Below are positions 43,569 to 53,885 of a DNA stretch of 64,000 bases, piece after piece. Each line of letters begins with the position of its first letter. The stretch's first letter is position 1. The position numbers and the translations under genes were made by a program. The DNA comes from Ascarosepion bandense. Lineage: Eukaryota; Mollusca; Cephalopoda; Sepiida; Sepiidae. The notes under the pieces are model-generated. The model was not told where the DNA came from. It saw nothing but the letters and a program-made list of their open reading frames with translations, and made no database searches. The stretch spans positions 2,678,501 to 2,742,500 of the forward strand of contig JBBBDQ010001124.1 of the NCBI GenBank assembly GCA_037127315.1, written 5' to 3'.

Positions 43569-44932
43569 ATATAAACTGTGTCTAGAGATTATATGCAAAA
43601 GAGGTATTGTCAAATATTTCATGTAAAATTCATAGATATGTGTTATCCAATGAAATAATTTGTACCATTATGTATAGCGAGTAAGCATGAAAGCAATTAA
43701 GTCCCAATTTTCAATTTAGTATTTTTTCAGTAATTATAGCAACTTGCAGTGTCAAGAGATTATTTGCAAGAACTAGAATTTAGTATTATGGCTCATAAAA
43801 AAGAACTAACAATGAGTGAAAAGAACTATATAATCAAAGAAATTTGCAAAGGAAAGTCTTCGCTTCAAATTTCTAAGAATTTGAAAAGGGATCATCGAAT
43901 AATCAAGAAAATATGTTAAATAGGAATTCAACCAAAGAAAAAAAAGTCTCAGGCTGAATTCAGGAATTTAACAAAGCGAGATCTTCTCACAAATCCGAAG
44001 AGAATTAATAAGAAACCCAAATGCGTCAAGTGCGTTCATATTTGAGGCCGTCTGGCGCTCCTATGATGTCAAGGGAAACAAGGTGTAAAGCATTAAGGAA
44101 GTTTGCTGATGTAAATAAAATCAAATAAAGAAACCCATTTTAACAAAAAAACATAAGAAGATTGCAGTGGCCAAAAAATTTCATGAAAACTGATTTCAGT
44201 AAAGTGCTTTTTACAGATGAATCAAGGATCACCAGATGGGCCCGATGGATGGACTTGATGGTGGGTTTACAAACAACATGTCTCAAAAAATTTTTTTAAA
44301 TGCCAACAAGGCAGCTCTGGGATCATGATATGGGCTGGGATTATTACTTTAATCTCATTGAGAACCTGTGGAGCATCCTCAAGAGAGATATTTATTCTAA
44401 TGGAAGGCAACTGAACAGCAAGTGTGACGTCTGGGAGGCAGTTAAAGTTGCTGTAAACAACTGACCAGCCGCTAAAATTGCAAATCTAACATCAGATGTT
44501 GATAATAGGCTGCTAAGAGTTATTGAAAAGAAAAGAGCATTTGTGCAATAAATTTTAGGAGGTTCTGATTATTTTTTGTTAATATATCATATTTTTAAAA
44601 TAAAATGTTTTTTTTATGTTTTTCCTTTAAGAAATTGAGGAATTTGTTCTAAAATCTTTTCCTATTATTTTTTCATATTATTTTTACAAGGTATAATAAT
44701 GTAAAAGTATCAAAATAAATAGTTGCAAATAAACTACTGACAGTCGAATTAATCTATTTTGTTAACTTAGTAAAATTTTTTCCAACCAAAAACAATAGTT
44801 TTCTCTATCACTATATAAGTTAATAATATTGAGTAGAATTTAAACAACATCATAATAGGACTTTTAACATTAAAGACGCAACTCTTTATACCAATTCATA
44901 ACTTGCATATAATCTCTAGACTCAGTTTATAT
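43569..44932 (+). mobile_element. Tc1-type DNA transposon, decayed
   Basis: Ends carry an inverted repeat: ATATAAACTGTGTCTAGAGA TTATATGCAA on the left (43569-43598) and the complement at 44902-44932 (one mismatch), set in TA-rich flanks. The transposase lies between. About 1.36 kb, slightly short of the 1.6 kb typical for the family because of an internal deletion. Helitron H9 sits about 10 bp beyond the right end. Confidence 0.8.
43790..44553 (+). pseudogene. Tc1 transposase, frameshifted with internal deletion
   Basis: MAHKKELTMSEKNYIIKEIC and GKSSLQISKNLKRDHRIIKK form the N-terminal HTH region. Further on come NFMKTDFSKVLFTDESRIT-like (FTDE catalytic block, about 44185-44235), GSGIMIWAGI (about 44315-44340), then a direct jump to NLIENLWSILKRDIYSNGRQ (44350-44410) and RLLRVIEKKRAFVQ at the end. 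The segment with the middle catalytic Asp is deleted and several stops occur, so it is inactive. Confidence 0.85.
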
Positions 44933-44942
44933 ATAATATATA

Positions 44943-44981
44943 TCTAATCTAAATCTAAACTTATTTATAAATGAAACTTTA

Positions 44982-45022
<41 letters not shown>

Positions 45023-45453
45023 ATTACCTATAGACTCCGAAACGGCTGAACTGATTTTCTCGAAAATTCACACAGTTGTACTATAAGCATCTGCAAGTGT
45101 TCTTAGCTAGGTTTTGTGTCGACGTACCCTCGATAAATATCGAAAATCGATAATCGAAAAAATCGGGTTATAGAAGGAGTCGTCCGGTTTTAATCAAATT
45201 TGATACACTCATAGACAAAGACATAAGAAACCATATTCAGAAGTTTCAAAGTTGCAGTTCTTACAATAGTGCAGAAAATCAAAATTTGACTTACATTCAT
45301 TCATTTTTCTTTCAGTCTATGGTTTCGCTTTAACTGGAAACAACTATTGCTTTTTAATCTTTTGTGCCAACGTCCAAAGAGTCTGAGCTCCAAGACCATG
45401 GATTAGTTTTAAAGCTTTCATTACACCCGAGAAATGCTGGGCTATACTGCTAG
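44943..45453 (+). mobile_element. Non-autonomous Helitron, copy H9 (internal deletion)
   Basis: 5' end TCTAATCTAAATCTAAAC (tandem TCTAA/TCTAAA), long (GT)n at about 44982-45020, body, then deletion joining GTGCAGAAAATC to AAAATTTGACTTAC, hairpin CCCGAGAAATGCTGGGC and CTGCTAG followed by T. Confidence 0.93.
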
Positions 45454-46128
45454 TTCTTGTATAAATTAGACCTTTATCTGCATTTTGGAATCATGCAAAT
45501 GATTCTATATTTACATCTTGTGAGCAAGACCTATTAATTCATTAGTTAGGTTGGTTATTTTAATGACTTATAAATTCTTTCTAGATTACTTAATGATGAA
45601 TATATTATATGATAAAATTAACAAAGATATCTATCTGGAGAGTATTATACTCTTATAATAATTGAATAGATCCTCTAAAAGGATCAACTCCTTCCTGGTC
45701 ATTTGAAGTGGTTATGGTAGAGCAGTTTGTCTAAGTACTCACACTTATACTCTCTTCTCTATCAACCATCATAGTATACTAGAGACATTGTATTTAGATA
45801 ACAAGCAACGAGATAGATCACATACATTTCCAAATAACATGATAACAAAGTAGATATAAACAAAAATGTTCATATAACAAATTCACTTAAAATGTCTTTA
45901 ACGCTATATAAGTACAAGTTAGGCAACAATGCAAAGCATTGTGATATATCCCGAAAAGGAATGCAGTATAAAATGATCAGTTGAAGAATTGAACTCCACA
46001 CCAGGAATAAGAAATACAGATTTATTGTACTAAGGCACAATTAACAATAATACACATATAGGTAAGCCACAGGTTGGAGTGGAATAGACTATTGAATAGT
46101 GAATGCCTTAGCCTAAAACCTTTCTGTA
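45454..46128. other. AT-rich interval, nothing recognised
   Basis: No gene or family recognised. Confidence 0.4.
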
Positions 46129-46440
46129 GGCCAGATGTGACACATGGTCATTTTATAGTGGGTATTCCCAGCCATATAACTTTTCCCATATTTACTAGCC
46201 TTCCCACTGCAAGGCCAGATGTGACACATGGTCATTTTATAGTGGGTATTCCCAGCCATATAGCCGGGCCAAAAAATCTCTGTCTATTTTTCCCCAGCCA
46301 TGGTTCTACCCTTCCGAACCACGAGAGAGCTGATAGTGTCATAGAGCAGTCATGCGAATGCCTAAGAGCTTTTCCTTTCCCTCATCTTAACGCGCTCACT
46401 CGCTTTTATAAAGTAGAGCATTCCATTCTTGAGGGATGAC
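46129..46440 (+). repeat. 84-bp tandem duplication in an unclassified repeat
   Basis: GGCCAGATGTGACACATGGT, CATTTTATAGTGGGTATTCC and CAGCCATATA occur at 46129 and again at 46213, 84 bp apart. The following CCGGGCCAAAAAATCTC is GC-richer. The 121-codon frame here repeats RPDVTHGHFIVGIPSHI because 84 is a multiple of 3. Related wording (GAGATGTGACACAAGGTC, then CCCAGCC) is found at 49.24-49.38 kb, suggesting a dispersed repeat. Confidence 0.65.
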
Positions 46441-47254
46441 AGGATGTTCCACTATAACACATTGTTAGATGAGCAATAGACATAAGCCCAAGCTAACTCT
46501 ACAGCTTTTATGATAACACAGGCTTTAATGAAAAAATAAAGAGAAAGCATATAAATAAGGCTTTGTTACTATTATACTATTATATACTGATTCATTTAGA
46601 CCAATTTATTTTGTCATAACATTTCAGCTGATATACTCTCAGGTGTTTGTTGTACTCAATAACCATTTGGGAATGTTGAAAGTGTCAGAGTCCTGATAAA
46701 AAAAAAATAAAAAATATCCTAACCAAAGTTTTAAGCTGATAATACACAGGAAATGAAAAACAGAGGCTTATTAGTTCATTTCCAGCTCGAAACACAATAT
46801 TAAATTTTAAAAAAAGTTTTTTTTTTGACATTTGAAGAAGAAATTAACTGAACACATCTATCACTGCCATTATTATTGATGCCAAACTTATAAGAAGAAC
46901 AACATGACATGGGGTGAAGGACAATTAACAACATGAACAGATTAAGTATAGAGTTAGTTTTGTACCTGGGTGCTCCCCTTACCACTATGGCAATGCAAAT
47001 TCTAACATTGAAGAAAATTGCTTTAAATCATAGCTGATAACAATAAGCAAGAGATTTTTCAATACAACTTTCAATTTTAGCCTTCAGTTTATTATTTTAA
47101 ATCAACTCAAATTTCATTAAAATTATTCTGATTTCAAAAAATTTAAGCTTACAAGTTGAATACAAAAGTGTTTTCTTCTTTACACAAAAAAAAAGAACAT
47201 TGACAAAACAAATTTATACTTTTTTTTTAATCTCACTCTCTAAATAGCAAATCT
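46441..47254. other. AT-rich interval, nothing recognised
   Basis: No gene or family recognised; short A- and T-runs only. Confidence 0.4.
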
Positions 47255-47770
47255 ATCTATAGAAATGAACTCATCCACCATCAATAAATGCTATGGTTCC
47301 CTATCTATAGAAATGAACTCATCCACCATCAATAAATTAAATGGTTCCCTATCTATTAGAAATGGAACTCATCCCCATCAATAAATGTTATGGTTCCCTA
47401 TCTATAGAAATGAACTCATCCGCCATCAATAAATGTTATGGTTCCCTATCTATAGAAATGAACTCATCCTCCATCAATAAATGTTATGGTTCCCTATCTA
47501 TAGAAATGAACTCATCCTCCATCAATAAATGTTATGGTTCCCTATCTATAGAAATGAACTCATCCTCCATCAATAAATGTTATGGTTCCCTATCTATAGA
47601 AATGAACTCATCCTCCATCAATAAATGTTATGGTTCCCTATCTATAGAAATGAACTCATCCTCCATCAATAAATGTTATGGTTCCCTATCTATAGAAATG
47701 AACTCATCCACCATCAATAAATGTTATGGTTCCCTATCTATAGAAATTAACTCATCTGCCATCAATAAAT
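47255..47770. repeat. 48-bp minisatellite, about 11 units
   Basis: Unit: CTATAGAAATGAACTCATCC, ACCATCAATAAATGTTATGG, TTCCCTAT. The third unit from the left has small indels (47331-47372) that shift the frame. Units differ mainly at the CCACC/CCTCC/CCGCC position. Because 48 is 16 codons, a 143-codon frame (47341-47772) repeating INKCYGSLSIEMNSSS runs through; no promoter, splice or signal context supports a protein. Confidence 0.95.
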
Positions 47771-47851
47771 AATAACCTGCATTACTTCCAGGGTCGTTGG
47801 ACAGGCAAGACACAGCATAACTATACCATTCAAACTTCCACTTCTGTTTGC

Positions 47852-48029
47852 CGATTCAGTTAAGTGCCAAATGTAATGCACGTTTGGGCGGTCATGTTTC
47901 AAAAGAGACATGACTGACTGGGCAGAAGATTATCCTGCAGCAGGTTGCCATTGCTTTCTGCGGGAGACTGGTTGCCAACCAAGACTATAGAACCCAATCT
48001 CTCCTGTTATTGAACCCATAACTGGATAG
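47852..48029 (-). mobile_element. SINE family A 3' part, copy A5
   Basis: Minus-strand 3' half of family A (CAGTTAAGTGCCAAATGTAA to CCCATAACTGGAT). The stem reads CATGTTTCAAAAGAGACATG, one G-U pair compared with A2. The tRNA-like head is missing. It lies 89 bp from another minus-strand copy. Confidence 0.82.
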
Positions 48030-48117
48030 TAGGGCCAAATAAGTTACTACTGCCAAATATAAAACTGATCCCCCACTTTATGCTCAGTAGAAACCGTAAT
48101 CATGTCTCCAACTATTT

Positions 48118-48423
48118 CATTCAGTCAGTTAAGTACCATACCTAATACACACTTTGGGCGATCATGTCTTGAAAGAGACATGACTGACTGCAGTAGGTTG
48201 CCATTGTTTTCTACGGTAGACTGGTTGCCAGCCAAGTCTATAGAACCCAATCTGTCCTATTATTTAACCCATAACTGGAGGGAAGAGATGGATTAATACA
48301 TCTCCCAAGGGTATTTGTGCGTAAGTGAATTCAAAGAATTCAACTGGAATTTGAACTCGGCTCCCTGATTTGTCGGTCCAAGTCGATATCCACAACGCAC
48401 ATCCACCGATTACTAACACTTAC
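48118..48423 (-). mobile_element. SINE family A, copy A6, with 5' linker
   Basis: Nearly full copy on the minus strand with a small deletion in the body (GGGCAGAAGATTATC absent after GACTGACT). Beyond the tRNA-like start the plus strand continues CACAACGCACATCCACCGAT then TACTAACACTTAC. On the minus strand this is GTAAGTGTTAGTA followed by GGATGTGCGTTGTG, i.e. the end of 5S plus the linker of the 25-kb composite. This supports a longer 5S-headed parent element. Confidence 0.8.
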
Positions 48424-48980
48424 TATTGTATATATTGTTCTGTTATTCTAATTGCACTGTTTAAACCTACCTTCTTGTTTTTTTGTCTTACTTCTGGACC
48501 CAAACAAGCCACAACAACTCAGCGACGAAGATTTTGGCACAACAATAAATAAATGTTTTATTTGTAATATCTACGTAACATGTTTTCCTATTTTGCCATG
48601 CAACTTCAAATAACTGACAGCTTCAATTCAACAATGACTATTCCTCAGATTTAGCAAACAAATGACAAGCACTCCAATGCTACTAACATTTTTACCACTT
48701 AAAACACTCAGTTCAGTAAAAACTTTGTAACTGTCCCATTAAAGAAGAAACCCTTTATTTAATTATTTCAGCAGTCTACATGCTATGCTGAAATCATTCA
48801 ATCAGTAAACAGAATAGAGATATTAATAGCAAAGAGACACCACAAATTAAGAATGAATAGTTGTTAGATTAAGGCTAAATAAATTACCTGTAAGACACGG
48901 TTTACTAAAATGCTGGTAAATTTTATCTGATATCTTGCATACCATCCAAATCAGTAATTATTAATGTGGGTCGTAACATA
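48424..48980. other. AT-rich interval, nothing recognised
   Basis: No family or gene recognised. Confidence 0.4.
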
Positions 48981-48984
48981 TGGG

Positions 48985-49200
48985 AAGAATTTTTTTCCCT
49001 CACTCAGGACACCAATATATTGTCACAGTAGACTATTTCTCAAGATATATAGAAATAGAGATTGATTGAATAATAAGTGATTGTGTTATAGGAAAGTTAG
49101 AAAATTTCTTCTCGTTTAGGGGACTTGTCAGAGATAGTGGAAAACAAATCACAAGTTACGCTTTCAAGCAGTCATGGATTTAAACACAAATCACAATGAA
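48985..49200 (+). pseudogene. gypsy-type integrase core fragment
   Basis: Broken frames encode VTVDYFSRYIEIEID (about 49026-49070), the first catalytic Asp block of Ty3/gypsy integrase, then CVIGKLENFFS and VRDSGKQITSYAFKQ (about 49125-49170), corresponding to the SDNGPQ block with the second Asp displaced by mutation. No LTRs or flanking pol were seen. Confidence 0.7.
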
Positions 49201-49205
49201 AAAGA

Positions 49206-49400
49206 AGTGATATTATTTACTCTTCTCCCCCACTTGAGAGAGATGTGACACAAGGTCTTTTTTAATGTGGGGACCCTGAGCGCAAACGCCCAGGTACTGG
49301 TCAAATATTACCTATCCACCGCGGTGGATAGGTTCAGAACTGGTCTGTACTGGTCTTATTTTGGTCATTTCGCTTCCCAGCCAAAAGGCCGAGAAGTTTA
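49206..49400. repeat. GC-richer repeat fragment with a 22-bp palindrome
   Basis: GAGATGTGACACAAGGTC and CCCAGCCAAAAGGCCGAG echo the 46.1-46.3 kb repeat. At 49311-49332 lies a perfect 22-bp palindrome with core CCGCGG and arms CCTATCCAC. Also GGTACTGGTC and GTACTGGTC repeats. Family unknown. Confidence 0.5.
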
Positions 49401-49780
49401 ACAGATTTCATGGAGTCATAAATTTACCAACTCTAAAAATAGGAAACAGTCAGAATAAAACTGTATAAAGAAAAATACTGGAACATGAAAAAAACAATTG
49501 AGTCAGCAGACACTGACAACTGATCATATATTGTGAAAACTAAACAAGTTGATTCCTGAAGAAATAGGAAACATTTCATTTTTTTTTGTTTTGAAAATAG
49601 ACTTTTGAGAAAGTAGGGATCATTACAAGGATTTTCAAATAAATAATAATTAAACAAGAGAAAATACTGGAAAAAACTAGAAATGGACAGATAATAAATA
49701 GTAAGCTATTTGTTTGATTTACCAAATTAAATGACAGTTATGGTCTTTTGACTGTAAACAAAACAAACTTTTATATGTAA

Positions 49781-50604
49781 CTAGCAGTATAGCCCGGCAT
49801 TGCTCGGGTGTAATGAAAGCTTTAAAACTAATCCATGGTCCTGGAGCTCAGACTCTTTAGATGTTGGCATGAAAAACGTAGGTTGTTAAAGGTTCATCTT
49901 GAAGCTGTAGAACTTACTAAAATGAATGGATGTAAGTGAAATTTTTATTTCCAGTATTGATGTCAAGTTTTCTGTCACAAACTGAATTTCGAAGGCTAAA
50001 TAAGTCCTCTGAGTAAATGGTATAAAGGCTGAGATTAAGAACTACATTTATACCTACTTAGAGCAAAACCTGAAGCAAAAATCAAAATAAAAGGGCTGAA
50101 AACCTTATTTTGATCAGACCCAATAGGATATCGAAGTATTGATTTCCAATATCAAAGTCAAATAAGTCATCCAAGGATAAATTAACCTAAGTAAGCTTAT
50201 GAAAACTTATTGTACCCATTGGGGGTAAAATTGGAGAAAATGAGCCATATTGATGGCTGAATATTGGTTTTTGATCAGATTCGATAGAATATCGGGGGTA
50301 TCAGTTTCTGATATCAGGGAAAATGAGTCATCTGAGAAGATCTACTAATGTTTGAGACTAAAAACTATAATTTTAGAGCAAATTCTGCAGCAAGAACCAT
50401 GATAAAAGGGCTGAAATCCTAAACTTAATCAGACCTGATTGGATATCGGAGTATCGATTTCTGATATCGGGGGAAATCAAAAAAAATAAGTAGCAGCCTA
50501 AAGAATATTTGTGTGGAGTTTGGTGAGAATAGGATAAAAATTGAGGATTTGTATAAAGGACATACAGACAGTGAGACAGACAAGCACACAAACATCTTGC
50601 CTTT
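49781..50604 (-). mobile_element. Helitron, copy H10 (largest middle, 5' end missing)
   Basis: Ends CTGCTAG plus hairpin CCCGAGCAATGCCGGGC on the minus strand (49781), and starts near TATATAAAAGGCAAGATG (50604), so the first 300 bases of the family are absent. It contains both the short-type middle and the long-type middle. Between them is about 400 bp of reiterated sequence in which GATATC-GAAATC-ATAC-CCGATATCC, TCTGATCAAA and TTCAGCCCTTTTAT recur three times. It may preserve the ancestral interior from which other types were deleted. Confidence 0.85.
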
Positions 50605-51070
50605 TATATACATAGATCATTTATTTTATGATTTAAAAAGTTAAAATTAATTAAAAAATAAATTACTTTAGGAAGAAAGATGTTCCATAACATCACTGAT
50701 GATGATGATGATGATGACTGATGATGATGATGATGATGATGATGTGTAAGCACTTCCAGTTTTACTATAGAATGCTGGAAGCAAGTACAGAATGAGCAGG
50801 ATTTTGACATAAAACTGTTGTTGATTTTAACACATCTTGTCTCTTATGTAATCTTTTTGTTGCTTCCACTTTTAGAAGCCAGTTTCATAGTTTTATCTTC
50901 CACCCTAAGACCAATGAAACAGAGATGAAGAAGAGTCTCTCTCTCACTCTATATGGTTGTTCATTTGCAACCAAAAGTAGCCTCAAGCTCATTAATGTAT
51001 TATCATTCTCTCGTCATAAATTCAGCATGCAGAAACAAAACAGGCTGATCCTAACTTTGATTGGGATGGG
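50605..51070. other. AT-rich interval with (GAT)n
   Basis: A (GAT)n run at about 50695-50743; otherwise no recognised family. Confidence 0.55.
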
Positions 51071-51073
51071 CAC

Positions 51074-51250
51074 CTCGAGGTGGTGTCATGGTTAGCAAGC
51101 TTGTCTTGCTAGAATCATTATAATTAAGCAGTGAGTTTGATCCTAACTTAGTGCCCCATACTTTTGGCCTTGTGCCACATCTAAGCTGTGCTTAGAAAAT
51201 CAGCTCTCACTTTATATGGGAAATAGGCCACTTCCATAGCAAGTAAGCCT
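51074..51250 (+). mobile_element. tRNA-like SINE family D
   Basis: CACCTCGAGGTGGTGTCATG GTTAGCAAGC resembles a tRNA 5' half with A box (TGGTGTCATGGTTAGC), and GAGTTTGATCCTAAC about 50 bases on resembles a B box. The body (CTTGTGCCACATCTAAGC, GAAAATCAGCTCTCAC) runs to GCAAGTAAGCC, directly against the tail of an opposing LINE fragment. Only one copy in the window, so boundaries are uncertain. Confidence 0.6.
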
Positions 51251-51448
51251 TTTTTTTTATCATTTCACCCCGAGCAAGGCAATAAAGCCACTAAGACACA
51301 AGGGTATTGTGTGTGAAAGAATATGAGAAAAAGGTAGCATTAAAGAGAGAGAACAATAAAAAAAAAACACAGGAATTAAGAAGATAAATGATTGACAAAG
51401 TTAGCTGGAAAGCAAAAAGCTGAAAAAGATTTCCACAAGTGAGAAGTT
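51251..51448 (-). mobile_element. CR1-like LINE or family M tail, short copy
   Basis: Plus strand T-run then ATCATTTCACCCCGAGCAAG GCAATAAAGCCACTAAGAC is the inverse of the shared 3' tail. Further in, GATTTCCACAAGTGAGAAGT resembles the LINE UTR/ORF end at 55.35 kb (GTTCCACAGGTGGGAAGTG), so a 5'-truncated LINE copy is more likely than family M. Confidence 0.7.
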
Positions 51449-51558
51449 GTTATGGGGAAACACCCCTATTCCTCAGATAATGGACTCTTCCTCCTATATT
51501 AATGTTATGGGGAAACACCCCTATTCCTCAGATAATGGACTCTTCCTCCTATATTAAT
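51449..51558. repeat. Perfect 55-bp tandem duplication
   Basis: GTTATGGGGAAACACCCCTA, TTCCTCAGATAATGGACTCT, TCCTCCTATATTAAT occurs twice with no differences (51449-51503, 51504-51558). GGGGAAACACCCC inside each unit is a small inverted repeat. A very young duplication or an assembly artefact. Confidence 0.95.
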
Positions 51559-51674
51559 AACAGTTAACAGGAAGTTAACAAGAGAATTTCTTAGGAGTTC
51601 TTGGGAAGTTCATAGGAGTTCTTTAGAGTTCTATTGGAGTTCAGTAGAACTACTAGGCAGTTGATATTAGTTGG

Positions 51675-52275
51675 CAGTTAGCCGAATACTAAGGAGTCAG
51701 CTTTCAGGGGAAGATTACCAAGTCCCTAACATTTTGGGTGTGTTAAATTGATTAGCAACCAACATAGCGTGATCATAATCTTCAGTGCAAAAACTACTCC
51801 ACAACAAACTTACAGTTACATCTAGTCATTTCAACTTTTTAGGAAATGGAGTTACCTGTTTAAAATAGAAAGCCAGGTGTTGTTTAGTGGGTAAACTTGG
51901 AATAGATGCCATTAATTTCTTTTATTCAGCTGAGAAGATGAATGACTTTGTATTTCGTTTGTTTACTTTGTTTCACATTCTTTCTTTTCAAACTCATCTT
52001 GAAATTTTATTTTTTTCCTTTACTCTTTCTTTATTTTACTGACTAAAATACTAATACATTTCTTTCATATTTTCTTTATACTTTTTAAAAACATTTTGTT
52101 AAGCAATTAGAAGGATGGGTGTAAGGCTGGTAACTCCATATCCTAAAAAGTTGAAATGACTAGATGTAACTGTAAGTTTGTGTGGTTTTTTTGTTGGTTG
52201 CTAATCAATTTAACACACCCAAAATGTTAGGGACTTCTTCCCCTGAAAGCTGACTCCTTAGTATTTGGCTAACTG
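51675..52275. repeat. Inverted repeat pair, about 150-180 bp arms
   Basis: 51675-51856 and 52129-52275 are inverse copies: CAGTTAGCC-AATACTAAGGA, GTCAGCTTTCAGGGGAAGA, GTCCCTAACATTTTGGGTGT, GTTAAATTGATTAGCAACCA, CAAACTTACAGTTACATCTA, GTCATTTCAACTTTTTAGGA, GGAGTTACC. The left arm has an extra stretch of about 35 bp after CAACCAACA (51763-51800). Centre 51857-52128 is AT-rich with no gene. This could be a foldback/MITE-type DNA transposon with long terminal inverted repeats, or two opposed copies of one repeat. Confidence 0.85.
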
Positions 52276-53498
52276 TTGTTTAATTTTCTCTTTCTTTCTT
52301 GCCGTTAACAATAGCTGGCTCAGAACACATGACTTTATTTGCCAGCTTTATCTGTATTTACATTATTCTGACTATTGTCCTCATCTTTGTTGCCATTTGT
52401 ACAACATTTCGGCCGTTGTACCTAGTTAAATTAATCTGATTTACACAAGTATTACTTATTTATAATGTGAAATTTAGAATGAAACTATTTTTTAATCACA
52501 AATTTGAACTTTTTGACCTGTCGCGATTTGATATTTGCCAGCTTTATACAAAAAAATGAACAGATAAGACTTATATAAAAACATTACCTTATGAGAATGT
52601 GGGCATGAAAAATTTATGATGCCAATGCGTTGTTAAGCATGTTGGTGACCTAATGGGTAAGACACCACCCAGCAAGGATGATACAGCATTTCTATTTTTG
52701 TGATATAGAGACCCCAGCTATGATTTTGCAATTGCATTAAGATCAGCTACTTGCTAAAAAAACTTGTTAATCATCTTATAAAATTTAAATGAAGGAGACA
52801 TGATACCAAAAGCATTTGACAGTAAATTCAATGTGCATATTCTTCCATGTAGTGTGTCTCTTCAGAACATGGGCAATCATGTCTCTCCATAAGGACCTAT
52901 CCTTTTATAGCTTTTAGCAATGTTTGTTGTTCTACTATTCCTCTACCTTTTATGTACTGCTTCTGTGAAGATAAACTGGAAATCAATTCAAAAGGGAATA
53001 AACTAAAACCAAAATTTTGATTATCTTCTTCATATGCAAAATGGACAGCAACACATATATATAAATAAAAATATACAACATATTTTTATCTGCTTCTTTG
53101 GTGATGTTGGTTGAGACTTAAGAAAGTTGGTTGGAGGGTCAGAACATAGGCATACGAGGACAGCCAGACAGCTGTGCAATCTTCTATATTCTGAACTCAA
53201 CTGCTAAACTCAACTGCGAACTGTTAAAATAACTGTCTGAACTCACTTCACCTCTCCTTTAAATAGGCCAGCTTCACTTGACATGTGACTTCCATTGCAT
53301 TTTGTTATATTTCAGATACTGACTTCTTTGACCCCTGTTCATCAAAACAAAATCTAGCTTTGCCACCTGCATTTTACACACTCACTGACATTTTAAAACA
53401 ACATTTATATTTTTTTTAAATCTTGCAATGTAAATGTTAGGCAAAATTTTACACCAGGCAAGAATATTTGTCTATATTTCTGAAATGAGGTAGTATTT
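52276..53498. other. Interval with one dispersed 70-bp motif
   Basis: 52353-52420 carries TATTTACATTATTCTGACTA, TTGTCCTCATCTTTGTTGCC and ACAACATTTCGGCCGTTGTA, shared with 53501-53570 (same strand) and 53806-53880 (inverse). The rest is unrecognised. Confidence 0.55.
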
Positions 53499-53885
53499 AC
53501 AGTATTTACATTATTCGGACTATTGTCCTCATCTTTGTTGCCACTTGTACGACATTTCAGCTGCTGTATGCTCCATGTGTCCTTAAGAATATCCAGTGGA
53601 TATAGACGTTGGTTAGTTCTTGACTTGACTCTGAGAGTTGTGAGTTCAATACCAGGCTAAATCAATAGTGAACAAGTAACTTGCAGGGTTAGAGGGAGAT
53701 AACTCATGACTTCCAATCAAGGCTTTATGCAACGAATGATGATAACATACCCCAGTGATTGCAAAAGTGTTTGATTCAAAATTTCTAGGACCTGAAGAAG
53801 GCCAGAGCGTACAACAGCTGAAATGTCGTACAAATGTCAACAAAGATGAGAACAATAGTCCGAATAATATAAATACAGGCAAGAA
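53499..53885 (+). mobile_element. tRNA-like SINE (family E) flanked by inverted 70-bp motifs
   Basis: Between 53501-53570 and its inverse at 53806-53880 lies a segment with A-box-like TATAGACGTTGGTTAG and B-box-like GAGTTCAATACCAGG (53590-53660). It then has GGGAGATAACTCATGACTTC, CCTGAAGAAGGCCAGAGCG and TACAACAGCTGAAATGTCGT. Inverted flanks imply either a foldback arrangement or two opposed partial SINEs. Moderately supported. Confidence 0.5.
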
